Below, piece by piece: positions 36,922-49,351 of a stretch of 64,000 nucleotides of DNA. The stretch spans positions 1-64,000 of the forward strand of contig JADFUC010002065.1 of assembly GCA_019722365.1 (NCBI GenBank), in the 5' to 3' direction. The position numbers and the translations under genes are program-made. The stretch is from Lithospermum erythrorhizon (lineage: Eukaryota; Streptophyta; Magnoliopsida; Boraginales; Boraginaceae). Under the pieces are notes generated by a model that saw nothing but the letters and a program-made list of their open reading frames with translations, was not told where the DNA came from and did not search any database. Each line of letters starts with the position of its first letter. The stretch's first letter is position 1.

Positions 36922-37430
36922 TGGTATGGTACCGGTTCTATTCCCATGATTAAATCCATCACTTCCAAATCCTTGAGCCAAAACCACTCCTACATCAAAT
37001 TTGAACTCTCCAAATTCATCAAGCTTCACTCCAACCGAGATTTCCCTCGCGCCAAACCTGCACTTCCGCCTCAGCTACATGTTAATCGTACTTTCCTCCA
37101 AGCGTTCGAGAATCAAATTCGATCCCCGACTTCGTCAGGACCAGCGTCTCGACCCGGCCATTTCCTTTTCCGTCGCGTATATCTAAACTGACCCTTGGCG
37201 CCCCAGTTCTTCGCTTCCGAGTGCGGAATAACCAAACCAAAGTTATTTACCTCTTACATCCAAGAGCGTCAATCGGTTAGTTGGTGGCGTCTTACCTTGG
37301 CCAGTAAAGTGATCGCTTTGTGGCGATTCTGATGGTAAAGTGCAATCGCACCATTGTAATACACGGTCCTTATGTAGCGACTGCCCGAATTCGGTACATA
37401 CGAGGTTAAGATCATCGGCAAACATACACG
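36922..37430. other. Unassigned internal DNA of copia A or of the invading gypsy
   Basis: A frame at 36946-37191 (81 residues, proline- and serine-rich) has no recognisable domain. Phrases such as CCTTGGCGCCCCAGTTC at about 37193 could be an altered primer-binding site, but no LTR edge supports this. The boundary between copia A and the gypsy-derived insert lies somewhere here. Confidence 0.3.
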
Positions 37431-38389
37431 AGTCACCGGTCGCTGGATAAAAACATAAAAAGACTTCGTTTAATAATAATAAAAATACTCTTTAATTACA
37501 TCGCGGTGAACTAGCAACCTGACCCAAAATAACATATCAGCCAGCAGCGAGCATACATCCGTCGAAATATACAGCTAACGAGAACCCAAACTTAGTGCTT
37601 CCGCGATACGTCATAATAATAGTATGGTCGCGCGACCCGTAATATACAACATAAAAGTTTTGAAACATATGAGGAAAGATATTAGCAAGGCTGTTTGAGG
37701 ACTTCGCATACCCAGCACTTACACGATCTTAATCCTTGGCGTATCGCGTAGCTCTGGCCAACCTCGACGATCAACTCCTAGAAACACGGGCATAAAAGCG
37801 CCCGCCCAAAGAGAGAATAGAGAGTAGGCGTGAAAGCTTAGTGAAACCACAAATACCACTAATCTTTATCCGACGCGTATAATCATAATTATATATAAAA
37901 AATATATGTATATCATTAAGCAGACTACTCGAGAACATTTTACTCTCGATTAAGCAGTAACCTATTATTAATGTGTGCAGATCAATGAAACACTCCACGC
38001 GCTTATATTAATTTCAAATGGAAGCAACACAAATAATAAATATTAGTCAGTGAAATGTCTGACGTAAACACCGAAATGCATCAGAAACTCCCCGTCGCGC
38101 GTCCGCTGATATACCGCGTCGCCTTTATATATATATATACGTCGCAATCCTCCGACCGAGAATTTGCTCGCTCGATATGCATATCGTACGAACCTCGAAT
38201 CGTCTGGTACACTTTCATTTCGATATAAATATCATTTCCGGCACTCAGGTTGAGACTCTTTGCATGATGTATATATATACACATGTCGTTCCACCAAAAT
38301 CAACGCAAAGAACACACATACCAAGCGTAATGACCGCTTGGTGGGTACAATTTGGAGACGGTCGTCGACACAGAATAATGATGCTTCGC
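37431..38389 (-). repeat. Diverged gypsy LTR fragment, tandem to the next
   Basis: Its first 80 bases (AAGACTTCGTTTAATAATAA..., GAACTAGCAACCT) match the beginning of 38400-38500. Later blocks around 37800-37900 match 38680-38770. This suggests a second partial copy of the same LTR family in the same orientation. It also contains TATATATA tracts (about 38127, 38270). No coding motif. Confidence 0.45.
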
Positions 38390-39884
38390 GATGGACAACG
38401 ATAAAAAAATGACTTCGTTTAACGTGATAATAAAATAATACAACTGGAATCAGTCGAATTGAACTAGCAACCTTAAAACAAGCGAAAAGTAATAATATGA
38501 ATCTGGCAATGACAATTTGTTTTACAACGATAATTATTATGTACAACAAAAACTCAAAAGAATATAAAAGTATATGGTAAAAATTCTTGTATGTCGCCGC
38601 TCCGGGTGCCTTGTTACTCGACGATGCGTCTCGGTGCGTCCCAGCGGCTTGACTGGGCACAAAGCGCCCGTCCATATGTAGGAAATAGGGGTCGGCTAAA
38701 AGGCTGAGTGAAAACAAATATCACAAAGTTAACCTACGGCTCATATAATCGAGGATAATTGAGACCACTTACCTATTTAACGTATCGCCGCCGATAGTTA
38801 TATTTTATCTGGCTCCTACCGACAAGATAAATCTTTCACTTAATGGCTTTCCGATTAACACCGACAAATCCACACCACGTCGGCAACACTCAGTCTGCTT
38901 AATCGCGGGGAGATATCTCTCTATTTGTTATCTTCCTTAATTATAGCTAATTCCGACAATATACAACTCAAACATACGACAACTCAAACATATATCTCAA
39001 CGTCATGCTTCGAAGCATACGCACTTCGACCAACATCTTTAGTTCACCTTAAGAATACTAACTACCGATTATAATTAAATACAGCGCCACATGACATCTA
39101 AATGCTTATCATAATAACCTCCCGAATCGTTTCGTTATCTTAATCTATTTGTCAGCGTATATCTCAATCGAAGATAACTTAGAATGCGAATTATCGCCCC
39201 AAATTCTTTATTTAGTCTCACGGAACTTATTCACATGATAATTGCTCAACATCGTGGTTAGGTCACAACCTATATACTAACTGCGTTTGAATCCAACTTT
39301 CCTTTATATATATAAAATATCGCCAGCATCATCTATAGATTAGCACGGGCGTCAGTTTCTAACTTTTTACTAATGCCCTCATTCAAAAGTTATCTCAACC
39401 ATTAATAGCAGCTACTTTTTAATCTTAAAAGGATGTATAGCGATTAATACCAATTTAGGACCCACAAGAAATACGAAATATTATTCGATAATCCTTAGAA
39501 ACCTAATTGACATAATTTCATGTGACATCTAGTATAATGTTGTGATATTTCATAACTAATAAACAAGTCATAAAAAGCGGATCCACCTTGACACCATAGA
39601 AAATTTAAAGAACATGTCAAATATGAATAAGACATATATATATATATACAGGACTACCTAATAAGGTCATACAACATAATTTCAAAGAAAGTCTCAGACA
39701 TAACATATGAAGATATGATAGAAAGTTTCGATCAAAACACCTGATCACCGAGAAAGAACTCAAGAGACTTCGGCTTAACGACTATAACTACAGTGTCGAA
39801 CCGTATCTACAATATACACAACTATACCCAACACGTAATCTTGGCGTATACTCGATCCGTCTACACTGAGGAATGGACCAATCG

Positions 39885-40060
39885 ATAATCACACCCGCTT
39901 ATACACAAAGTATAAGGCCAACCGTACTTATACACTAAGTATAAAGGCGCGCTAATACGCTAAGTATAAGGCAAACCCGCTTATCTGTGAAAGTATAAAG
40001 CCAGCGCGCTTATACGCTAAGTATAAGGAAAACCGGCGCTTATACGCTAAGTATGGGCAG
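39885..40060 (-). repeat. Tandem repeat (CGCTTATACGCTAAGTATA units) in the inverted LTR
   Basis: Five to six units of about 32-35 bp: CGCTTATACRCTAAGTATAAGGCMAACC-like. It corresponds to the GCCTTATACTTCGTATA array at 32.07-32.35 kb on plus, but with a shorter period and different copy number. Confidence 0.7.
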
Positions 40061-40429
40061 TAGCATCATATCCTGCGAGGAAGGAGAGTCACCTAACACA
40101 ATCATCCCAACTATAATGTCAAATCACGATACTCGAAGTCGCCTCGAAGTCACGCATAAATCCAGCGGCTCACCACGATAGCAGTACTGCTCCCGAGCAA
40201 TATTCAAGCGCCTGATTAAAACATCTCGCAATCATAAATCAATCACAACCGCCGACAAGGCCACAAAAATACCAAAAATCCCGTAGTACGAAATACAACG
40301 GTGCCCGTGAGGCCACGGAAATACCAAAAATACCGACAAGGCCACCAATCGAGAACATAAGTTGGGAATTGGCTATTCTTTTACCTCGAAGCAAATGTTT
40401 AACGCCACCTGATATTATAACATGAATCG

Positions 40430-40620
40430 AATCCCTTGGCCCATCTCATGATATGAATCGCATCCACAATTATCTCGTAATATAAATCAGCATCACCGAT
40501 TATACCGTGATATGAATCATGCCATGATTATCTCGTAATATAAAATCAACGTCTCGATTATCTCATGATATGAATCATAACCACAATTATCTCATGTATA
40601 AATCATAATCTTTTCAATGC
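40430..40620 (-). repeat. Tandem repeat (ATTATCTCATGATATGAATCA units) in the inverted LTR
   Basis: Six to seven imperfect units of about 27-32 bp alternate TATCTCRTGATATGAATCR and TATCTCGTAATATAAATCA. The plus copy of the LTR has only about one such unit near 31450, so the array expanded in one copy or contracted in the other. Confidence 0.65.
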
Positions 40621-42005
40621 AATGTCAAAATAGTTCGTAGCAGGCAAAATATAGAGCATAATATATATGAAGGGTTACGTCGTGATATTGTCTTTCGCCC
40701 CAGTTACTTGATAGAAAGCGTCACATCTGTCGATCGGTTTCCTTTTCCACGTTCGTCTAATCAAAACATCCAGAAAATATAATTACTACTACTTAAAAGT
40801 TTTTAACCACTTTATCTTAATTAAATTCTTACTTTTGACCCATTTAGTTACAAATTAATAGCAATATAGATTGCTAATTATGTTCAAAGACTATTAAAAT
40901 GGCCAATTTCAACTATCCAGGCTAAATCCATGGTGGTCGACACATAGCAAAATACTAATATTTTTGACGATTTGATTGACCCAAAATATCAGCTTTTCGA
41001 CTAAACTAAACCCGTTTTAACAACCTCGAATCGAAAGTCCGACACTACTGAAATTTACTAAAACTAATTTCAACATATATTCTTCCAACAACCTAATGCA
41101 GCATAATTTACTTTCAGAAACAATCACAATAACGGTCGATAACATATTTATACTATCGACCACATTTTAGAAAGTCGACCCCTTGATCACTCGAAAGACA
41201 ACTCAACCATAACAACACTTTCTACCCCAAATATAGATTATAAATCAACTCATATTTATAATCTAAGCCTAAACAATAATTATATTGATAATATCTCATA
41301 AAATCGAAGTCAACCAAAAATTCCAAAAGTCACTTTGACCTAAAAGCGTCGAAATTCCACATGTTTGCGATATTTCAATTCAAAGGATAACTAATTTAAA
41401 ACCCAAGAATCAATTGGAGCAATAAAATTCGAAATACAAAAGTCAACAAAAAAAGTCAACTCGGGCGATCTCTAAAATATTCCATGAATCGGGACCTTTT
41501 TACCTTGAAGCAGCGAGGGGCGATGAGGGGAAGCTCTCCGAAAAAATTTGTGGTCCAAAGCTTGAGATGAAGGGAGAAAATGGAAGAAGAAGAACGAAAA
41601 TTTTGGGAAAAACTCGGGAGTCGCTTGTGACTTGGGTTGGGGAAGGAGGGAAATAGACTTGTTTTTGGTTTTGGTCCTATTTGATGGTTAAGTGGGTTGG
41701 GCCCAAAAAAGTCAACGGTGACAACCGAGCCGATTTATTCGGTCGATACCTACCGTTTTAACTTATCTCGACAACTTGACTTTCCAAACATCGACATTCC
41801 TGCCTTTGATTATATTACCCAAATAATATGTTTCAATTCGATTACAACTTTAAAATTTACCGAAAACGAAATATCTTTACCCGGCCGACCGATTCGTTGT
41901 ATTTTCAACTATTCAACTTAAATTTTTGATTTCTCCTCGAAATAATCACGAGCAACGATTGTATACTATTAAAGTAATATTGAATGCGGAGACGAGTTAT
42001 TACAT

Positions 42006-43445
42006 GACCACTGTGGCAACCAAATGTCTGTTGCCGCGCATGACGATCACCACCTTGACACACGTGGTATAATCACAACAACTACCACAATCTCATAACA
42101 TCAATCTCAATAACAACAATCTCATAACATCAATATACATACCAATATAGTCACATAACAAGCATGCGAACATATAACCGTAATATATGAAAGGTTAAAA
42201 GTAGCGTGAGATTTATGCTACTTTCGAGTCAAGCAACCAGAATATCTCTAGGTATTACGTGCTAGATCCGGCCTCAACTCCTATCAAAGCAATTATATAC
42301 ATTATTTACTTCGATTAATAACATCCTCTTTACGTTATTAAATTCCCGTAAGATCGAAATGTAAACCGGCTTGACCCGATTATAAGGATCCCCAGTCGAC
42401 AAAACTACCCGATTATTGATATAGTATAAAAGGTAATTTTTCTCCATTTAAATCGATTACTATTCAAAATCAAAACTAGTAAACAACTACAAAATTCCAA
42501 CTTTTTATCGGCGTTATTCTTAGCTTGTGACCACAGGTGGGCGATTCTTACGTCTTAACGACTAATAAGCGACAAAACTTCAACCACAATTCTCCATTTT
42601 AGAGGCCATCACCCATTGCCCCAACAATAACAACGTAATCAGAATTCCTAATCAATCCGACAATCGGTTCCCCGATTAATTAAACCGTTATCTATGACGC
42701 TTTAATTCAAGCGCCAAGCTATTACTGACTTTGCACAAAGCACCTCGACATAGTCCTTCCAGTAACCTCAAAATCAACACTTCTACCCCAAGGAACAACT
42801 ATATTAAAGTCGATAACGTCATATTACAACTTAAAGGTGGTTTGTGAAAAAAGTCAACAAAAAGTCAAACGCAACATCAACACATTACAACCCCAAAAAT
42901 CAACCGTAACAACTCCTAACCACTAATCTAAGCCTAGATGATACTTTAATACCATTATATAGTCTTAAACTCCAAGTCAACTCAAAAGTCAAACTAACAA
43001 AATAGTCAACTATAGCCTAAAATGATGAGATTTAAGATTAAAAATCATACCTTTGATGAACAAGAGATGAAACAGATTATGAAGCTAGAGTCCGCAGATT
43101 TTACCAAGAAAATATAGAAAATAATCAAGGGAATGGGGATGGGGTAGGTTCGTACGCGAGAAAAAAAGATGAAATTTTGTTTGAAAGATGATATGATGAT
43201 AAGGATGAAGATAGTGGTGGTAGGTGGAAAGATATTAGTATGGTTTTGGCCCGTTTGAGTAAGCGGTGTCATCTCTCATTTCGCATTTAAATTATTATAA
43301 AACCACGATTCAAATACAAAATTTAAAAGTGACATAAAATCTACTTCATATAATACTGAAATGCATTATATCGATTTTATTCGAATTTATTTATACTATC
43401 TCCGGGTCATGTGCATGTAGATATATATGTCTGATTGTCAGCTTA
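42006..43445. other. Non-coding repeat-derived DNA, probably another gypsy LTR fragment
   Basis: It contains AAGTCAACAAAAAGTCAAAC- and AAAGTCAACTATAGCC-like phrases, similar to those near 30.87 kb and 41.45 kb, so it probably comes from a related LTR in minus orientation. A minus frame at 43045-43272 shows no domain. Its right edge meets copia A coding sequence at about 43450. Confidence 0.4.
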
Positions 43446-43449
43446 GCGT

Positions 43450-44300
43450 AACGGGTTATTCACACTTAGTCAGCCTGTCTACGTATCGACATTATAGGAA
43501 CGAGTGGATATTTCGCTGAAATATACTTATTTTATCTCTGCTTTCAAAGAAGTAAGTGTCGGTTGGTGGCGAGTCACTTGTCAACCAACGTAGATGCGTA
43601 TTATGATGAAACACTCAGTCTCGTTGTCAAACCGACGACTATTAGAACGACTACCCATTTATAACGGCACCAGCCAGTGGTCGGTCGATTGATTGGAAGT
43701 AAAAATGCATTTTTGCACCGGTTGTTGAATGAAACTGTCTATCTAAAGCAACCCATAGGCTTTCTTAATCCAGATTATCCTCATCGTATTATTGTAGGCA
43801 ATAGGGGCGTTGTATGGGCTGAAAGCAGCGCTCACGAGCTTGGTTTCAGCATTTCACAACATTTATCTTACGATCGGTTTATTAATAATTAGATTCCGAT
43901 CCATCGTGTTGATTTTAAGCGGGACTCGCATATGGCAATTATTTTGCTATATGTGGATGATATTCTATTGGCTAACCCCATTAATGATCTACTTGATGAT
44001 TGATTGGTTTATTGAAGTCTAATTAAGCCATGACGGATTTCGGTGGTCTCGATTATTTTTGGCGATTTCAGTAGTTAACGAGTTGTCGGTGGTTTTATTG
44101 CATCAAGCGCAAATAAGGCATGATCTTACTCAGCCCGAAGACGACATGTTGGAGTGTAAAAATAGCCATCGGCTCACATGGTTTCACGTTTGCGTCTCGG
44201 CGTGACAATGGCTTATATTTTGATCGGCTAAATACCGTAGCATTGTCGAGACTCTTGATGCCCGGCATTCCACCAGGCGATATCGATATGATGTTATTGT
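43450..44300 (+). pseudogene. copia A reverse transcriptase remnant
   Basis: Across shifting frames the sequence gives VNII-like and EWIFR, then RLVASHLSTNVDAYYDETLS, LVVKPTTIRT, KNAFLHRLLNETVYLKQPIG, FLNPDYPHRI, then LYVDDILL (about 43946-43966, the catalytic YVDD box). The order is that of Ty1/copia RT (N-terminal finger, AFLHG, YGL, YVDD). The last part (about 44235-44300) is the KYRSIVG...TRPDIAYDV region before RNase H. It stops at the LTR of copia B and continues at 49352. Multiple frameshifts make it inactive. Confidence 0.8.
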
Positions 44301-44820
44301 TGTTGGGGTTCTTAAGCGATGAAGAACCTGGCCTTAAATCATACATAGAGTGTATGATCGAAATGGAATAGAAGACTTCTATCAAGACTAGGAAACATAG
44401 TTTGAGTAGGATTTGGACATATTTGTTAGATAGAATTGTTGCTAGCATTAGGATCTTATTCCTAGTAGGATTAGGACAAGTTTGTATCACATAAATAGGG
44501 TTGATCGTATCGAAACACTAAAATTACAAATTGATAGGTTAGATTACTAGAGTTAGTTTATTGTTTGAGTTGATTAATTAATATTGATTCAAGTTTAATA
44601 AACTATTCTAAGAGGAAGGTGATTCACGAACCTCAAACATAAACCATTGATCTTGCATTGCTTTCGATTGTCGAATTAATCAATTAGGGTTAAATGCGTA
44701 GTTACCGTTATATTTGAAATTGGAATTAGGGTTCTTAGGCGTCAAATTGGGGATTTTTCGATTAAGCTTGAATAATTGAAATCACGCTAATTAAGGTATT
44801 CTAGGACCTTAAAAATAACA
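44301..44820 (+). repeat. 5' LTR of copia B
   Basis: It runs TGTTGGGGTTCTTAAG to AAAAATAACA, 520 bp. Shared blocks with 48833-49351 include GAAACATAGTTTGAGTAGGA and CCTCAAACATAAACCATTGA. The TG...CA ends and the adjacent primer-binding site fix its edges. Confidence 0.88.
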
Positions 44821-44841
44821 ATTGGTATCAAAACGCGGGTT
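44821..44841 (+). other. Primer-binding site of copia B
   Basis: ATTGGTATCAAAACGCGGGT directly follows the LTR. It resembles the usual TTGGTATCAGAGC tRNA-Met site with substitutions. Confidence 0.7.
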
Positions 44842-47800
44842 AAACAACGTCATGGGAGAACCGATAAGCCCGATGATAGTTTATCTTAGCGCAGTATTCT
44901 CGCGTCACGGAAAACCAAGATGCTTGATAGGTTATATGTTAAGAGACTTTAGACCTATTGAAGAGTTAGGAATTCGACCACCTAATACAGATGTGTATGA
45001 ATGGAGTGAATTAGATAGAAGATGCTTAGGTTATATAAGAGATTATATAGATATTGGTGTGATCCGTCGTGTTGTTGATAGTGTTACTACTTGCTTATGG
45101 ATCTTTGGAGGAAGTTCTGAGAGCTCGTATGAGAGGAGAAGCAGTGCTCACAAGGTAGGCTTGATTAGGCAATTAGGCAAATTGAGATATCTGGATGGAG
45201 AGCCTCTCACTGAGCATCTAAATCAAGTAGAACACATATTTACACAACTGAGCTCCATGGGAATTGACTTCGGTGATGAGGTCTGGCGTTGTGGATTAGG
45301 TTCCTTGCGATTCATGGGAAACTTCTGCATGTCCCTTAGTTCTTACGCGATGGAACTTTGTCTAAGGAGCAAGTTTGCAATTCCATCATGAATGAAGAGC
45401 TAAGAAGAGATAGTGTAAATCGAGGCTGTAACGTTATCAAACAACAATGAAACTGCTATGTATGAAGGAAAGAAGTTTAAGCGAAAAAGACTAAACAATT
45501 TAAACCTAAAGCTAAAGTCTTTGGCTTGAACAAGAAAGAAGACACATGCCATTCTTGCCAACAAGAAAGGACAGACATCGAGGTGTTACTCATTCAAGAA
45601 ATATCAAAGTTGAAGGAAAGGTCGAAAATTTGAAAACAATGTTGCAATTGTAGATAAGCAAAGTGATCTCGTGTAGTTCTTCTTTGGAGGAGTGGATGTA
45701 TGCTATCTTTCTTTGGAGAAGAAGGTGGATTGTAGACTCGGGGCTTTCGCTCATGTGACTCCAAATATGGACTTCTTTCACGCACTTATGAAAGAAGAAA
45801 TTTTAGGTGCAAAGATGGAAAATCTTGGCGCGCCGACCGTCATGGCAATTGGAAGTGTATTTGGCCGGCAATGGAAAGTTGATTGAATTGAAGGATGTCG
45901 GACACATTCGACTTAGGATGAGTCTTCTATCTTGGTAAGCTAGATGATGAAGGATATCATAACATCTTTGGTAATGGACAATGGAGATTCTGAGGAAGGT
46001 CGATGCCGATTCTTTGAAGGAATCGAGGATGAATGCAATTTGTACAAAGCTAAACTCAAAGTACAAAATTATTGAAATTAATGCGGTAGAAGCGATGTAG
46101 ATGTTTGTACAGCGGGTTAGGCCATATAGTGCTAAAGGACTTGGTATTCTCTCACAAAACAAGTCACTACACATCTTCAATGACCTGAAATTGAAGGCTG
46201 CTATTGCTTGATGGGAAAGCGACAGAGGATCAAATTCAATAAAGCTCACACGAGGAAAGTACGCAATTCTAGAGCTTATGTACTCGGATAGCATGTGGGC
46301 CTGAAGTGAACATTAGGGTAACTCTTATTTTGTCACTTATATTGATGATCACTCAGGAAGGTTTGGATCTTTGCATTAAAAACAAAAGATCAAGTGGCCA
46401 GAAACTTTTAAGTACGCCCCGTGATTAGTTGAAAGAAGCGGCAAATTATTTAAATGCATTAGGACAAACAATGGTGGTGAGTACATTGGAGAATTTGATA
46501 GATCTTGTAAGTCTAAAGGGAATTAGACATGAGCAATCTGTTCCTAAAACACCTCGCGTGATGGGTGGAGAGAATGGGCATAGAGACGATTGTAGAGAGA
46601 GATTAGATGCATGTTATCACATGCTAGTCTTGAACATAGGTGACCTTAGTAGCGGCGAGTTGATTATAAACTTATCACCTACAACACTCAATGGGCTTAC
46701 TCCACGAGGGCATAGTGCGGAAAGGATGTCTCTTCCTAAACATTTAAAGGACTTTTGGTATGCATAGCATATGCGCGTAATACTAAGATGAAGAGCAAAA
46801 CTTGATTTCAAGTCAAAGGTGTGTGTTCACGAGTTTTGGAGATGAAAAGTTTGGCTATAAGTTGTATGATCCCAGCTAACAAAAGATCATTAGAAGTAGA
46901 GATGTGATGTTCGAAGATCAAGCGCAGAAGGATACAGACAAACTTGAAAAGCTAGGCGGTAGTGATCTTGTTGATTGGCGAGAATGACATTGAAGAAATT
47001 GATCATAGTATCTCGAAATCCATTACACGGGCTATGATCAATAATGAACAATAATCCTGCTTCTCGCGACATTGATCAACTTTGAAGAAAATGGAAAGAT
47101 TGAACGATCGCAGCTGCGCAAGTGGTACAAACACCTGAGATTGAAGATCAAATACTCGAGTTAGGAGATGCTTCCGGAGTTAGAACTAGTTCCTCTAGGT
47201 ATTCTCCCAATGAATATGCTTTACTTTCGGATGGGGAGGGCATTCTCTTATCAATTTATTGATAGTCTTGAAAAGGAAAATGGATGGCGGTATGGAAGAG
47301 AGATGAACTCTAGAGGCAATTATACGTTTACAGCAGTGAAGAAGCAGATGGCAATCTTGAAACGGATGGATACATGGTGAAGATTGATCGAGTACAAAAA
47401 TACCTAGATCTGAAATAGGCTGGTTGTGAAGGGATTTGCCTGAGCCAAGGAATAGACTTTGAGGAGATATTCTCCGATTAGTCAAGATGACTTCAATCGG
47501 ACTAGTACTTGGATTGGGCTGTGCGTATGACTTAGAAATGGAGCAGATGGATGTTAAAGGCCGACTTTCCTCGTAGTGATCTTCAAGAGGACATATATGC
47601 GACAACTTTGAGGTTTTTTTTTTTTTGAAGTGGAAGGCAAGGAAACACTTGTTTGTAAGCTGAGAAAAGCTTGTATGGTTCAACAGCGCTGAGCGATTAG
47701 TCTGTCGAGTTTGAGTCTTTTATGGAAGCAAATGGATTCAAGAAAACTCTTGTGATCAACGTGTGTTCACTAAAGACTCCTTTAATGATATGTATCATCC

Positions 47801-48600
47801 CTCTTGCTATATCAGATGACATGCTTATCATAGGGAAGGATCAGGTCAAGATTGCTAGCCTAAAAGAAGGAACTCAGCAAAGCTTTTGAGATGAAAGAGC
47901 TTTAGGGCTGCAAATCATATACTTGGACTTGAGATCATCGAGGGATGAAGCAAGGGAAAATACGGTTGTCTCGAAAATTACATCTACAAGTACTTAAGAG
48001 GTTCAATATGAATGATGCAAAGTCGAGTAAGTTGTCCAATTGGAGCAACGCCTTGAGATGAGTTCTAAAAGAGTCCGAGAAGGCGAAGATGACATCAAAG
48101 TACATGGAGAAGGTTCCATACTCTGCTGATTAAAGGCTTGATGTATGCGATGAATCAATGCAGACGTGCATTGCGGTTGGTTATGGCAACTGATTTTACG
48201 CTGAAATCCAGGCAAAGGAGCATTGGGAGTGTGTGAAGTGGATCTTGAAGAGATGCAGAGAGGCTATGAGAAGCAGGCATTGTTTTTGGAACAGGTGAAC
48301 CATCTCGATTTAACCTGGTCAGACACTGCTTGGTGACATTGATTCACTTAAATTACACATCGGGATACTTAATGGTGTTTGTTGGAGGAGCAATTTCACG
48401 GCAAGCCTTGAGAAGTTGCGAGAAGTGCATTGCTATGTCACTTGGAGAATCATTCTTGTGCGAGAATGTGAAAAAAGAGTTGCTATGGGTGAAGAACCTA
48501 TTCAAGGAATTGAGAATCAAGCAAGACAAGTTCACCCGTCTTGTGCGACTCGAAGTGCGATATCTTGAGTAAGAATTCTACTCACACTCGAGATCCAAAC
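44842..48600 (+). pseudogene. copia B gag-pol polyprotein remnant
   Basis: The gag UBN2-like part at 44937-45391 includes WSELDRRCLGYIRDYID and LIRQLGKLRYLDGEPLTEHL. The nucleocapsid part near 45540-45580 reads DTCHSCQQ-like. Protease/GAG-pre-integrase is hinted at by CRLGAFAHVTPNMDFFHA (45735-45785). The integrase core near 46325-46600 shows YIDDHSGRFG, then GIRHEQSVPKTPRVMG, where the usual next words are PQ-NGVAER. RT near 47410-47800 gives LVLGLGCAYDLEMEQMDVKG and DLQEDIYA. RNase H near 48410-48545 contains GESFLCENVKKELLWVKNLF. The Tnt1-type layout is clear; no long frame survives. Confidence 0.78.
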
Positions 48601-48818
48601 ACGATTAGATCGAGTACCGTTGGATCGGGGAATATTGGAGTCAAAACAATTGGCTATCGAAAAAATACACGCTCACGAGAATGGATTTACGATAATATCC
48701 ACCGAAGTCTTTGAACAAAGAGCGAAACTTACACTGCTAACGTAATGAGAATTTGGTCGTCTTGATCGCGGTTTCTTTCTTTGTTCATGATCTTAATGTA
48801 CTCTTTCTTACGTATGCT

Positions 48819-48831
48819 AAGAAGGGGAGAA
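48819..48831 (+). other. Polypurine tract of copia B
   Basis: AAGAAGGGGAGAA ends one base before the LTR start TGTTGGGG at 48833. This is the standard place for plus-strand priming. Confidence 0.75.
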
Positions 48832-48832
48832 T

Positions 48833-49351
48833 TGTTGGGGTTCTTGGGCAATGAAGAACACAACCGCAAAATCATTACATGAAGTGTATGATCAGAATGA
48901 AATTCGAAGAAGAATTCTATCAGACAGGAAACATAGTTTGAGTAGGATTTGGACATATTTGTTAGATAAATTGTTGCTAGCATTAGGATCCACATTCTGG
49001 TAAGGATTAGAACAAGTTTGTATCACATAAATAGGGTTACTTAATCGTATCAAACACTCCGTCACGAAATTGATAGGTTAGATTACTAGAGTTAGTTTAT
49101 TGTTTTGAGTTGATTGATTGTATTGATTCAAGTTTAATAAACTATTAGAGGAAGGTGATTCACAGACCTCAAACATAAACCATTGATCTTGCATTGCTTT
49201 CGATTATTAAGTGTCAATTAGGGTTCATCATAGTTACCGTTATATTTGAAATTAGAGATTAGGGTTCTTAGACGTCAAATTGGGGATTTTCGATTAAGCT
49301 TGAATAATTGAAATACGCTAATTAGGAATTGTTCTAGGACGCCCAAAATAA
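48833..49351 (+). repeat. 3' LTR of copia B
   Basis: It starts TGTTGGGGTTCTTGGG. The end is eroded (CCCAAAATAAG where the other copy has AAAAATAACA), so the last bases and the TSD are uncertain. Confidence 0.82.

Larger units (their letters stand above)
38390..42005 (-). repeat. Long gypsy LTR, inverted copy of 30237-33908
   Basis: Read on minus, it starts TGTAATAACTCGTCTCCGC at 42005 and continues through TTAATAGTATACAATCGTTG. It matches 30237 onward throughout, ending at TTTTTATCGTTGTCCATCG (38388-38406). The two copies form arms of about 3.6 kb separated by about 4.5 kb. No chromovirus 3' tail precedes 42005, so this is a 5' LTR or a solo LTR. Confidence 0.65.
44301..49351 (+). mobile_element. 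Ty1/copia element B, near full-length but decayed, nested in copia A
   Basis: LTRs are 44301-44820 and 48833 to about 49351. The primer-binding site ATTGGTATCAAAACGC (44821 on) and the polypurine tract AAGAAGGGGAGAA (48819-48831) are in the standard places. gag, protease, integrase, RT and RNase H remnants run left to right. Integrase before RT is the copia arrangement. It interrupts copia A between ...DIAYDV and QYMHQPL. LTR copies differ by many small indels, and all frames are broken. Confidence 0.88.

Noticed and set aside
39885..40620. Regularly spaced short repeats that could suggest a CRISPR-like array
   Set aside because: Units are directly tandem and imperfect, with no unique spacers, lie inside a plant gypsy LTR and have counterparts in the inverted LTR copy.
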